Shown piece by piece: positions 27,134 to 35,824 of a stretch of 64,000 nt of DNA (its first letter is position 1; each line of letters opens with the position of its first letter). The translations under genes and the position numbers were made by a program. Source of the DNA: CAZAMB01 sp964486335 (GTDB lineage Bacteria > Planctomycetota > Phycisphaerae > UBA1845); the NCBI GenBank assembly GCA_964486335.1, contig CAZAMB010000019.1:1-64000 (forward strand), written 5' to 3'. The notes under the pieces are model-generated. The model made no database searches. It was given only the letters and a program-made list of their open reading frames with translations, and was not told where the DNA came from.

Positions 27134-28141
27134 TTACCCAATTGCGATCGAAGCTGGATGACGCAACCAATCAATCAGGGCGTTGACGCCATCGGTCGTG
27201 GAAACGCGGGGCTCGTATCCGAAATCTCGCCGGGCCGCCGAAATATCGAAATAATGCGATTTTGCAAGTTGACATGCCAGAAATCGCGTCATTCGCGGTT
27301 CCTCCTTCATTCGAAACAGGGCGTACAACGCCTCGAAGATGCCTCCCACTGCGTATCCCAAACGGGCAGGTATTCGACGGTTGACCGGGGCCACGCCGAT
27401 CGCCTTGAGAATGCCATCGAGCCATTTCCAAAGAACGACGGGTTCACCTTGGCTGACGAAATAGGGTCGCCCGGCGCACGCCGAACCCGGAGAAAGCGCG
27501 GCGGCCGCCAAAACCTGCGCCTCCGCCGCGTTGTCGATATAGGTAATATCTACGAGGTTGGTGCCGTCGCCGACTTGCATCAGCTTTCTCCGACGCGCAC
27601 GCTCCACCACTCGCGGAATCAGGTGCGGATCGCCCGGGCCCCAGATAAGGTGTGGACGAAGCGCTACCGTTGCCAGTGTCCTATCATTGGCCTCCAACAC
27701 CATTCGTTCCGCCGCCGCCTTCGATTCAGGGTAGGACGCCAGGTATCGCTTCGGATAGGGAGTGGATTCATCGACTCCGCAGAGGGCCTCGCGCCCAAAA
27801 ACCACGCTGGGCGAGCTCGTGTATACGAGTTTTCCGACCCCCATCGCACGGCAGGCCGCAATGACGTTTCGCGTTCCCTCGACATTGATCGAAAAAAAAT
27901 CTCGCTTCGGTCCCCAGATGCCGGTGAGCGCGGCTACATGGTAGACCACGTCCGCGCCATCGCAGGCCGATCGCACCGCGGCCGCATCTCGAATGTCGCC
28001 TCGGATGATCCGCGCCGCAAACGGCGCCACATGCTCCGCGTCACTCCGACAATAAACGGAGACCTTGTCGCCGCGCGCGCACAGCATCCGGACGATCGCG
28101 CTACCAAGAAACCCATTGCCGCCGGTGACCAGACACCTCAT
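27134..28141 (-). CDS. NAD(P)-dependent 3-beta-HSD/OleD-like short-chain reductase
   Basis: 335 residues, extended SDR. The Rossmann motif TGGNGFLGSAIVRML is at residues 6-20; the catalytic YxxxK is SYPESKAAAERM (about 150-161) with the upstream Ser in VYTSSPSVVFG. HVAALTGIWGPKRDFFSINVEG and the C-terminal LAKSHYFDISAARRDFGYEP are typical of the 3-beta-hydroxysteroid dehydrogenase/OleD group, in which OleD reduces 2-alkyl-3-ketoacids in long-chain olefin synthesis. No oleA, oleB or oleC lies next to it, so OleD is a possibility rather than a call. A role with the ketosynthase and ACP downstream is inferred from position only. Confidence 0.8.
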   Translation of the reverse strand: MRCLVTGGNGFLGSAIVRMLCARGDKVSVYCRSDAEHVAPFAARIIRGDIRDAAAVRSACDGADVVYHVAALTGIWGPKRDFFSINVEGTRNVIAACRAMGVGKLVYTSSPSVVFGREALCGVDESTPYPKRYLASYPESKAAAERMVLEANDRTLATVALRPHLIWGPGDPHLIPRVVERARRRKLMQVGDGTNLVDITYIDNAAEAQVLAAAALSPGSACAGRPYFVSQGEPVVLWKWLDGILKAIGVAPVNRRIPARLGYAVGGIFEALYALFRMKEEPRMTRFLACQLAKSHYFDISAARRDFGYEPRVSTTDGVNALIDWLRHPASIAIG

Positions 28142-28724
28142 GGCTGGAGCTTGTTTCCCTGCGCCTCACATGCCAAAAAGAACGTTTCGCTCGACGAATG
28201 CCTCTCCCGTTCCCGCAGCAGCAATTCGATTCGAAGGCGAATTCCTGAACAGGAGAGTCTAAAACCTATCCCAAAACCCTGCGAGCCGCGAACTTCAGTT
28301 CGCGCGGACCCTCGAATAGCTGGAGTACCTTCACGTTTGACAACCCATCGAAAGCCTGTTGTTCGGTTTTGGGATAGCCTCTCATCAACAAGTAACTTCA
28401 CTGCCAAGAGCATGAGATCAAGGGGCGTCAGGTTTCGGCCGGCACTTCGGTCGAATCCCCCGCCTGCGGACTGGAGGACGAACAACGGGCTTCTCCGACG
28501 GCGACGTTCCACATGGCTTGGTACCGAGAGGGCGCATTCCTCCAGTTAGGAATTCTGAGACAACAAACGAGCCAAGAGAAACGCGGAAACGTCTTGGAAC
28601 CCTTATGAGCGCGGTTTCGCTAAGATCGTGGTGGATCAGCATCCGTGCCGCTCAAGAAGCGCGGAGGACTGCGCATTGCGACGCTCGACCTCTTGGACTT
28701 CGTTGGCAAAACCGAAACCCGCCG
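28142..28724. other. intergenic region with a MITE-like repeat
   Basis: 583 bases. The first part contains the 13-bp inverted-repeat element at 28266-28377 (separate entry). The rest, to 28724, has open frames on both strands but none with a ribosome site or a recognisable product. No clear terminator is seen. Confidence 0.5.
28266..28377. repeat. 112-bp MITE-like element with 13-bp terminal inverted repeats
   Basis: CTATCCCAAAACC (28266-28278) and its exact reverse complement GGTTTTGGGATAG (28365-28377) bound 86 bases that hold a perfect hairpin, CGCGAAC TTCA GTTCGCG. There is no coding potential. Perfect short terminal repeats without a transposase are the hallmark of a MITE or an IS remnant. 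No obvious target-site duplication is seen. Confidence 0.5.
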
Positions 28725-31172
28725 TCACTTCGACTCGACCGGGAAGAACGCGGCAAGCAACCGATTCGTTCGATTCTTCCAGCTCGGCCAGCCCGTGCCT
28801 TCGTTCATTTCGCCGCCGGCGACCTTGTATCCTTTGCCCTTCAGCGCCTCGGCGATATCCCGGTTCTTCGCGCCCATGTCCCAGGCCTCGTGCGGATTGC
28901 GGAAGTCGTATTTTCCCCAGTCCAAATAGACGTTCAGCGGCTGCTCCGATGAGGACTTCAGCAGACCTTTGACGTCCGGCGAAAACGAGTCAAACAAGAA
29001 CAGCGAATGGGCGCCGATCCCGCCGATCAGGCTGGGGTTTTTGAGCGCGCACAGCCAGGCGTCCGTACCTGCAAAGCCGGCGCCGACCGCCGCACGAGCG
29101 CTCGCCTTGTCGACGGTGCGGTAGGTCTTGTCGACAAAGGGGACGAGTTCCTCTCCGAACATCTTGGCGAGCTTGTCCTGTTGCCTAAACGATGGTTCAT
29201 TCACGAACACGGCAATCAGCGGCGTCACCTGGTGACCGCAGAGCCGATCCAGTGATTGGACAAACGACCCGTGCTTTAGTGCCTCCTCGCCGCCGAACAC
29301 ATAGACGGTGGGATATCGCGTCGCGGAAGCCTCGTACCCCGCCGGGACGTACACTTCGATCTTTTGCTTTTTGCCTAGAGCTTCGCTCTCCAATTCGTGC
29401 GATTCCAAACGACCGCTCGGCGCCTCGGCGTGAGCGCTGACGTGCGCCGGTTCGAGCCATTGAGGCATGGCGAACCACGACATTTTCGTTTCCGCGTTCC
29501 CCATGGCCATTTCCATTTCGTCATTGACCAGCGTGACAATGGTTGTCCGTGGGTTGTTCGGATCGGGAATGGTTGCGTAGTCGCGCATGAAAGCATAATT
29601 CAGTCGGGCATCGGATTCGACGGGCATCGAGTAGTAGAACAAATCTGTGCCCGCAACGTGGTGCATCCGGCGTTCCTGGCGCGCGCCGAACATATCGCCT
29701 GCCACGGCCAGGTCCGCGCCCGGCCCTCGATAAACGTAATGAACTGTGCGGTCTCCTTCGACGATGGGAAAGCTCTCTTGCTTTTCCATAAACTGATCAA
29801 TGGCGGCCTTCTTGTCAGTTTCCGAAGACAGCGAAGTAATGAACTGTCCGAACTTCGAATCGGGCAATATTCCGTCGACGGCCTTCGCCGCGGTTGCCGA
29901 AGTGGTTTTGCCGCGAACAACGTCGATTCGAGAAAGCTCGCTTTGACTTCGCGCGTAGATTCGCCCGTTGGCGAAACTCGGATGCGACCAGACCACGTCG
30001 TCAAAAACACTGACCGAAGCCGCTTCCTGATAGTTTTCTTTCATCGCCCGAATGACATGAACACTTCCATTCTTGGTGGCGAGCACGAGATGACCATCGA
30101 CAAGGATGAGAAAACCGTCTCCGGGTTCGCGAGACTTCCAGGTCGTTTCGCCGCTCTCGGCGTTCACGCAGGTCAGAAACCGCGCGCTATAGGCGTACAA
30201 GTGTCCACTGAAGAAGACGGGTACGTTGTAACTGTTGCGGATGGAACGACCCTCCCAGGCCGCGCTGAACTCCGTATTGTCCTGGCCCGGCTTCCATTCC
30301 AGCACCGTGGAGGCGTCATCCTTATTGGCGAGAAATACGCGGTTTTGCGCCGTCGAAACCGGCACCATGCTTCCCGACCCGCGCGCTCCGCCGCCGCTGT
30401 GCTCATGCGTCCAATGAACGGTTCCGTCCGCGGCGTTGAGGGCAATAACGGTCTTGGAACCGCCGGCGAGCACCATGCGACGACCGTCGGCCTCGTGAAC
30501 GACAGGCGATTGATAGGCAACGTCGTCGGTGCCGGCCGACCATAGTTTCTTTCCGGTCGTCGGATCGAACCCCATGACCATGCCGCCATCGGGCGCGCCG
30601 ACTTCGACAATCAAGACACCGTCAACGACTATCGGCGATGCGGCAAAACCGTAAAACGGCGCTTTGGCTTTTTGCTCCTCCACAAGATCGACCGACCAAA
30701 TCAACTCACCGGATTTCAGCGAGACACCGACAAGCCGCCCCCGCGCGCCCAGCATGAACACGCGCTCGCCGTCAATCAGCGGGGTGGCGATCGGTCCGTC
30801 GTGCGAACCGTCGTGACCCTTGTAGATCGCCTCAAGGTCGAACGTCCAACGACGTTGACCGCTGGCCGCGTCGAAACAGGCGAGTACGTCCCGGTCGCCC
30901 TCCGCAAATGCGGTGACGACGCTTTCGCCCACTACGGCGATCCCCGAATACCCGTGACCGATCTTTATCTTCCACCCGACCTGCAAGCCGATCGCTTCCG
31001 ACGCGGGAAAGATCTCCCCTTCTCGAGCGATGCCCTGCGCGTCCGGGCCGCGAAACCCCGCCCAATCGGCGGCGTTTGCTTGGCCACCGACCACGGTGAG
31101 TGATGCAACGACAATGGCTGCCGTCGCGACAAGCCGAAAACTCAATGTGTTTGCAGATCGTACCCGTACCAT
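28725..31172 (-). CDS. secreted PQQ-like beta-propeller fused to a degenerate esterase domain
   Basis: 815 residues from the ATG at 31172 (GAAAGGG upstream). A signal peptide ends near GGQANAADW (about residue 32). A PQQ/BamB-like propeller covers about 33-440 with repeated blades such as VLACFDAASGQRRWTFDLE and VIALNAADGTVHWTHEH. A linker and an immunoglobulin-like stretch with VYRGPGADLAVAGDMFGARQ follow, then an alpha/beta-hydrolase domain of the Fes/esterase-D type (about 620-815). In that domain the nucleophile elbow reads GAGFAG (697-702) instead of GxSxG, and the His-bearing EGH motif reads NEGTGWPSW. Both catalytic residues are gone, so it is probably a binding module, not an esterase. 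Confidence 0.82.
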   Translation of the reverse strand: MVRVRSANTLSFRLVATAAIVVASLTVVGGQANAADWAGFRGPDAQGIAREGEIFPASEAIGLQVGWKIKIGHGYSGIAVVGESVVTAFAEGDRDVLACFDAASGQRRWTFDLEAIYKGHDGSHDGPIATPLIDGERVFMLGARGRLVGVSLKSGELIWSVDLVEEQKAKAPFYGFAASPIVVDGVLIVEVGAPDGGMVMGFDPTTGKKLWSAGTDDVAYQSPVVHEADGRRMVLAGGSKTVIALNAADGTVHWTHEHSGGGARGSGSMVPVSTAQNRVFLANKDDASTVLEWKPGQDNTEFSAAWEGRSIRNSYNVPVFFSGHLYAYSARFLTCVNAESGETTWKSREPGDGFLILVDGHLVLATKNGSVHVIRAMKENYQEAASVSVFDDVVWSHPSFANGRIYARSQSELSRIDVVRGKTTSATAAKAVDGILPDSKFGQFITSLSSETDKKAAIDQFMEKQESFPIVEGDRTVHYVYRGPGADLAVAGDMFGARQERRMHHVAGTDLFYYSMPVESDARLNYAFMRDYATIPDPNNPRTTIVTLVNDEMEMAMGNAETKMSWFAMPQWLEPAHVSAHAEAPSGRLESHELESEALGKKQKIEVYVPAGYEASATRYPTVYVFGGEEALKHGSFVQSLDRLCGHQVTPLIAVFVNEPSFRQQDKLAKMFGEELVPFVDKTYRTVDKASARAAVGAGFAGTDAWLCALKNPSLIGGIGAHSLFLFDSFSPDVKGLLKSSSEQPLNVYLDWGKYDFRNPHEAWDMGAKNRDIAEALKGKGYKVAGGEMNEGTGWPSWKNRTNRLLAAFFPVESK

Positions 31173-31649
31173 CGCCGCGACCCTTTCTCTTTGAACCGAG
31201 ACCCGAAACGAATGTCCGAAATTTAGCGGCAGCAACCGGCAGTGTCATGTTTGGACGACTCTTGGACGGATCGCCGCCGCCGCAACGAGACTCCCGAGAT
31301 TTTGGCTCTAGCTTCCTACACCCTGGACTCAACCGGATTGGCAGTTGCGTGAATCCGATTCCAAACTTTGGGAATTCGCCGACTCAAAGTACTTCTCCAG
31401 CTATGACGTCCCATAATAACCATTCTTCGGCGGCCTTGATAGCATCTGACCGAGTTCGCAGTTTGAAAACATTGGGCAGTCTCGGTCGGTGGATGCCTGA
31501 TTTCAGATTCGCGCATCGTCACGACGAAATCGGCAATTCACTACAAAAAACCTCGGAAACAGCCTTGAATACGATTCAAATAGCGGCTATGCTTGCGGTT
31601 TGGTCCATGGATGGCATGTCTGGTCCTCGTGTCAGGTTGGAGGTGGAAG
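31173..31649. other. intergenic region between divergent surface-protein genes
   Basis: 477 bases, moderately AT-rich in its second half. It contains the promoter at 31565-31593 for the plus-strand sorted protein. The promoter of the minus-strand propeller gene should also lie here but was not identified. I see no additional gene. Confidence 0.5.
31565..31593 (+). promoter_or_regulatory. putative sigma-70 promoter of the sorted surface protein
   Basis: TTGAAT (31565-31570), a 17-base spacer and TATGCT (31588-31593) give a start near 31600 and a leader of about 50 bases to the ATG at 31650. Confidence 0.5.
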
Positions 31650-32261
31650 ATGACTCGCAAATCTTTCTCCCGCTGTTTCAGCGGTGTTGTTGCAGCAGTG
31701 GTGCTCAGCAGCGCGGCGACGGCACAGGCGAATGTTCTCCGTGTTGCCGCGCTTGGAAATCCGATTCCTGGCGGCAGCTGGTTTCAAGATTTCTATGTTT
31801 ATGCGCCGACGTCGTTCACAAACCTTGGAGTTTATGTAAACGGCGGGGCTGCCCTGTTGGAAGGCGCCCCTTCGATGGATTTCTCGGCCGGGGGAACACC
31901 GGGCTGGTTTCAGGTCATCGGTCCGCCATCCGGGGCCGTTTGGCCGGTGGCCGCATCCATCGGCCCATCGTCCAACAGCGTGATCTGGAGGGCGCACTTC
32001 GCCGATCCCGTAAGTCAGCCGTTTTCGATTTCCCTGTTTGCCTTCAGCGACATCGGAAGCAACATTTTCAGCGGAGCTCGTGCGACGTGGAACGGATCAT
32101 CATGGACGTATAGCGGCTTGAAGAGTCTCCAGGAATGGTACGACTTTCAGAATGCCGTTGCGTCCAACCCAGTGCCTGTTCCCGCGGGCGTTGTTTTGGC
32201 CGGGCTGGGTCTGCTTTGCGTGGTGAGCGTTCGGATTCGTGCGAAGGCGCACATCGCCTGA
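31650..32261 (+). CDS. secreted protein with PEP-CTERM/VPLPA-like sorting tail
   Basis: 203 residues; GGAGG lies about 8 bases before the ATG. The signal peptide is at about 1-28 (VVAAVVLSSAATAQA). The body is rich in Ser, Gly, aromatic residues and beta-type sequence with no recognised enzyme motif. The C-terminus is a tripartite sorting signal: the motif PVPVPAG, a hydrophobic helix (VVLAGLGLLCVVSV) and a basic end (RIRAKAHIA). This matches the PEP-CTERM/VPLPA class processed by exosortase or archaeosortase-type enzymes. No exosortase gene is in the window. It is transcribed from its own promoter. Confidence 0.72.
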   Translation: MTRKSFSRCFSGVVAAVVLSSAATAQANVLRVAALGNPIPGGSWFQDFYVYAPTSFTNLGVYVNGGAALLEGAPSMDFSAGGTPGWFQVIGPPSGAVWPVAASIGPSSNSVIWRAHFADPVSQPFSISLFAFSDIGSNIFSGARATWNGSSWTYSGLKSLQEWYDFQNAVASNPVPVPAGVVLAGLGLLCVVSVRIRAKAHIA

Positions 32262-32448
32262 CGCCTTGTGAACCTCGCGGAGAACCAACTGCACGGGGCT
32301 TCGCGACCTAAGCTTCCTGGGTCATCTAATTTCAACGCAGTGGACGGCGGCATTTTGCTTTCAATATCTGCATGCACACGTTACCGGTAAGCGTTAAGCG
32401 AACCCGAGCGATTGCTGAAACCCGGTGTGCCGACAAGGCTCTTTTGCC

Positions 32449-33042
32449 ATGCAAAGCAAGGCCGCAACCGTCGAACAATACCTGACCGAGTTGCCCGCCG
32501 ACCGCCGCGAAGCGATTCGGGCCGTCCGTGATGTCATTCTTCGCAACCTCGACAAAGACTACGAAGAAGGCATGACGTACGGCATGATCGGGTATTACGT
32601 CCCGCATCGGATCTTTCCGGACGGCTACCACTGCAATCCATCGCAGCCGTTGCCGTTCGCAAACGTCGCGTCGCAGAAGAATCACATGGCCGTGTACCTG
32701 ATGACGATCTACGACGGGGCGGATCAAGAAAAGTGGTTCCGCGCCGCCTGGGCTAAGACTGGCAAGAAGCTCGACATGGGCAAGTGCTGCGTGAGGTTCA
32801 AGCGGCTGGAGGACATCGCGCTGGACGTTATTGGCGAGGCGATTCGGCGAGTACCGGCGAAGAAGTATGTTGAATGGTACCTGTCAATACGCAAAGAACA
32901 GTCGGCAAAAAAGCGTCCGGCTAGTCAATCCATTTCCAAAAAGTCGCCGGGGCGGCCCGTCAGGGCAAATTCGGGGCCGAAAGTGGCGCCCAAGACCAAG
33001 GCAAAGAAAACGCGAATAGGTAAGACTGCGCGCGGGTCGTAG
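32449..33042 (+). CDS. DUF1801 (YdhG-like) protein with basic tail
   Basis: 197 residues from the ATG at 32449; a GTG at 32425 is an alternative. Residues 1-140 are a DUF1801 domain: TVEQYLTELPADRREAIRAV, MTYGMIGYYVPH and KKLDMGKCCVRFKRLEDI. Members of this fold resemble frataxin and are linked to iron handling in Bacillus. The last 50 residues are unusual: Lys, Arg, Ser and Pro rich with SPGRPVR, like histone-H1 or AT-hook tails, suggesting nucleic-acid contact. It is a stand-alone gene. Confidence 0.82.
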   Translation: MQSKAATVEQYLTELPADRREAIRAVRDVILRNLDKDYEEGMTYGMIGYYVPHRIFPDGYHCNPSQPLPFANVASQKNHMAVYLMTIYDGADQEKWFRAAWAKTGKKLDMGKCCVRFKRLEDIALDVIGEAIRRVPAKKYVEWYLSIRKEQSAKKRPASQSISKKSPGRPVRANSGPKVAPKTKAKKTRIGKTARGS

Positions 33043-33183
33043 GCATTGGCAATCCTCATCCTGGTTTGTCGAATGCGAAGCGATTGCCGCTGTCGGCGCG
33101 CTTCGAATTCCGTCATTGCAAATGGTTGCAAGAGCCGAAGAATAGTGCAGAGTTGAAACCTAATCCTGCGGCGACGATGATTC

Positions 33184-34326
33184 GTGCTCTATCACCTGTT
33201 CCACCTGCTGCTCGGCGGTCGGCATTACGCCTACGAGAACACGCTCTTTCGCGGGGCGTGCGCGGCCATCGTTTGTTTCGCGCTATGCGTCCTGTTCTTT
33301 CCCGCGTTCATTCGCCGACTCGTTCGCTGGAAACTCGGCGACCGACCGGAGTTTGACCACGCGTCGCTCAACGAGCTGACCCGCGAAAAGGCCAACGTCC
33401 CCACGATGGGCGGCCTGATGATTCTGGCCTCCATCGCCCTGGCTGTCCTGCTACTGGCCGACTTGACCAATTTCTACATTCGCATGGGGTTGGTCTGCCT
33501 CGCCTGGCTGACCGCACTGGGAGGCGTCGACGACTGGCTCAAGCTGACCGCCAAGCGTCACTCCCGCAGCCGCGACGGGCTGAAGATGTACGAAAAACTG
33601 CTCTTTCAGATCGGGCTTGGCGTGGTTCTGGGTTTTTACATCTACCGATTCGGGGAAAACAACTTCGACATGCTCAACGCCCCGCCCGATGGCGAAGCCC
33701 TGCCGGCCTATAAGGTACTCGGCGTTCCATTTTACAAGGCAGGCGTGCAACTGGGCACCTTTACGTTCATGGCCCTCACGGTGCTGGTGATGACCGGGTC
33801 GTCCAATGCCGTGAATCTGACGGACGGGATGGACGGACTGGCGTCGGGCTGCACGGCCCTGTGCGCGCTCGTCTTCGCAATCCTGACCTATGTCGTCGGG
33901 TCGGAGGAACTCTCGGCGAAACTGCTGTTTTACCACGTCCCGCGTAGCGACGAGTTGGTCATCTTCTGCGGAGCGATACTCGGGGCGTGTCTCGGGTTTC
34001 TATGGTACAACTGCCACCCGGCCAAGGTATTCATGGGTGACACGGGTTCGCTTCCGTTGGGAGGGCTGATCGGCTACGTCGCTGTCGTGACACGGCAGGA
34101 ACTGATGTTGCTGATCGCCGGAGGCATCTTCGTGATCGAAGCCATGTCGGTGCTGATGCAGATCGGATATTTCAAGTGGAGCGGAGGCCGGCGCATTTTC
34201 CGATGCGCCCCGGTGCATCACCACTTTCACCTCGGCGGCTGGAGCGAACCGCAAACGGTCGTGCGCTTCTGGCTTGTTGCGGCCATGTTCGCTTTCGCCG
34301 CACTCGCGTCCATCAAATTGCGTTAG
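33184..34326 (+). CDS. mraY: phospho-N-acetylmuramoyl-pentapeptide transferase
   Basis: 380 residues. It attaches phospho-MurNAc-pentapeptide to undecaprenyl phosphate to make lipid I in the inner membrane. It has ten hydrophobic segments. Signatures: NVPTMGGL (about 72), GGVDDWLKL with the metal-binding Asp pair (about 115), SNAVNLTDGMDGLASG (about 210), KVFMGDTGSLPLGG (about 281) and the histidine-rich PVHHHFHLGGW (about 345). The start is GTG (MLYHLFHLL), because an in-frame TGA lies two codons upstream. It stands apart from any division-cell-wall cluster, so murein genes are dispersed here. Confidence 0.95.
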   Translation: MLYHLFHLLLGGRHYAYENTLFRGACAAIVCFALCVLFFPAFIRRLVRWKLGDRPEFDHASLNELTREKANVPTMGGLMILASIALAVLLLADLTNFYIRMGLVCLAWLTALGGVDDWLKLTAKRHSRSRDGLKMYEKLLFQIGLGVVLGFYIYRFGENNFDMLNAPPDGEALPAYKVLGVPFYKAGVQLGTFTFMALTVLVMTGSSNAVNLTDGMDGLASGCTALCALVFAILTYVVGSEELSAKLLFYHVPRSDELVIFCGAILGACLGFLWYNCHPAKVFMGDTGSLPLGGLIGYVAVVTRQELMLLIAGGIFVIEAMSVLMQIGYFKWSGGRRIFRCAPVHHHFHLGGWSEPQTVVRFWLVAAMFAFAALASIKLR

Positions 34327-34489
34327 CAAACGAGCTGAATCCCCGCAACGCACCGAAATGTATACGCGGACGAAGGCAAGGATAAAATCAAGGTCTCATT
34401 GCGGTGTTTCGCTCGCTAACTCAATGGAACTCCGCTAGAATCAGGTGAATTCCCAGATCGCAACGGTACAAGGGGGCGAAGGACTCATC

Positions 34490-34651
34490 ATGATACTGCT
34501 CAAATTGATCGGCATCGGCGGACTAGCACTCGGCGGATTTGCACTTCGCATGAAATTCTGCTGAGGACACCCGCTGAACCTGCTCGGTACGGGCATGATC
34601 GTCGCCGGCTTTCCGTTGCTCGTCGTCGTTTTCAGGCGTCGAGGGGGTTGA
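34490..34651 (+). pseudogene. small membrane-protein frame interrupted by TGA
   Basis: An ATG at 34490 (AAGG about 10 bases upstream) opens a 24-codon hydrophobic peptide, MILLKLIGIGGLALGGFA..., which ends in TGC TGA at 34562-34564. The same frame continues for 28 codons (GHPLNLLGTGMIVAGFPLLV, then a VVFRRRGG tail) to a TGA at 34649. Both halves look like membrane helices and the second ends with a positive tail, so they read as one two-helix protein of about 53 codons. The TGA may be a nonsense mutation, a sequence error (TGG is one base away) or recoding. No SECIS-like hairpin was looked for in detail. Confidence 0.45.
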
Positions 34652-34661
34652 CGTATTTACA

Positions 34662-35693
34662 TCAGCGTCCCGGTGTCCAAAGGTAGAGAAACTGCGGCGC
34701 CGGTGGAAACAGCGAGGCCGGAACATTGACGCTGAACAGATTAATGTTGCCTGCCGTAACGGGTGCGGAAGCATAATAGTTGGGCCGATAGTCGTGTGCA
34801 CGTCGGTAGCCGATAAGTCGTACATTCTCGGCGTTGACCTTGGTTTTAACGGCCTCAACCGTGTCCCGAATCGTGGCGATCCGGTCGATCAGCCCGGCTT
34901 CCAGCGCCTGATTGGCCGTGTACACCCGACCATCAGCCAGTCTTCGAACAGCCGCTTCGTCGAGTATGGGTCGCCCGGCGACCACAACTTTGACAAACCG
35001 GTCGTACATGTCCAGCACGATCTTGTGGAACAACTCGCGCTCTTCCGGCTTCATGGCACGGAACGGCGAGCCGGCGTCCTTAAGTGGTCCTGACGTGATG
35101 GCGTCGCCCTTGAGGCCGATGAGGTTCATTGTTCCCGTGGCGTCGATCATCAGCATGATGACCCCGATGCTGCCGGTCACCGTGGAGGGCTGGGCGACGA
35201 TTTCGTCGCAGGCGCAGGCGACGTAATATCCACCGCTGGCGGCGACATCCATCATCACGGCGACGACGGGTTTTCCGGTCGTTTTCCGGAAATGTGAGAT
35301 TTCGTCGTGCATGAGTTCGCTGGCGACGACAGTTCCGCCGGGAGAGTTGATGCGAAGGATGACCGCTTTGACGGCCTTGTCGCGCTTTGCGGCGTCGAGC
35401 TGTTCGAGGAGCAGGCTGACGGGGTTATCGCCGGGATTGAGAAAGAAGCCCGTCTCCGCATTCTGAATGGTCCCGGAGAGGTCGATCAACGCGATCTTGT
35501 CACGGGCAAAGACGCCGTCGCGGGAAAGTTCAGTCTCCACGAGGTCACGACGGGACGAGACGGGAGTAATCAACAGGCTTGGTGCGGAACAGGACGGAAA
35601 GATCGACAAGGACGCCAACGCGCCGAATGTGATAGAAATGATCGACCGACGATTACCGCGACCTCGAACACTGGGCATTGACGAGTTCTCCAT
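34662..35693 (-). CDS. sppA: signal peptide peptidase SppA, S49 family
   Basis: 343 residues from the ATG at 35693; GGGAG lies about 9 bases upstream. It is the single-domain (36K-type) form, as in Bacillus, not the double-domain E. coli protein. An N-terminal hydrophobic signal ends at FPSCS, a weak lipobox. RINSPGGTV is at about residue 127, the nucleophile Ser is in VAASGGYYVACACDEI (about 162), and the general-base Lys is in ITSGPLKDAGSP (about 214). It degrades cleaved signal peptides in the membrane. It overlaps nothing and is divergent from the small zincin gene. Confidence 0.9.
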   Translation of the reverse strand: MENSSMPSVRGRGNRRSIISITFGALASLSIFPSCSAPSLLITPVSSRRDLVETELSRDGVFARDKIALIDLSGTIQNAETGFFLNPGDNPVSLLLEQLDAAKRDKAVKAVILRINSPGGTVVASELMHDEISHFRKTTGKPVVAVMMDVAASGGYYVACACDEIVAQPSTVTGSIGVIMLMIDATGTMNLIGLKGDAITSGPLKDAGSPFRAMKPEERELFHKIVLDMYDRFVKVVVAGRPILDEAAVRRLADGRVYTANQALEAGLIDRIATIRDTVEAVKTKVNAENVRLIGYRRAHDYRPNYYASAPVTAGNINLFSVNVPASLFPPAPQFLYLWTPGR

Positions 35694-35824
35694 CACAGAC
35701 CGCTCCCGTTTCGCTGAACTGCTAGTGAGCCTACCCTGCCGATTGCTCACCGTAAAGAATCGTGAGTCTGGCGCAAAGTAACAGCCTGATCGTCGAATTG
35801 GTTGTTTTTGATTTGGAGTCTTTC

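Noticed and set aside
28138..28512. 124-codon minus-strand frame
   Set aside because: It reads through both ends of the inverted-repeat element and shows no domain, so it is probably not a gene.
27116..28549. 477-codon plus-strand open frame
   Set aside because: It is antisense to the OleD-like reductase and has no recognisable motif or ribosome site.
29397..30545. 382-codon plus-strand open frame
   Set aside because: It lies opposite the PQQ-propeller gene, whose domains are clear; this one is a shadow.
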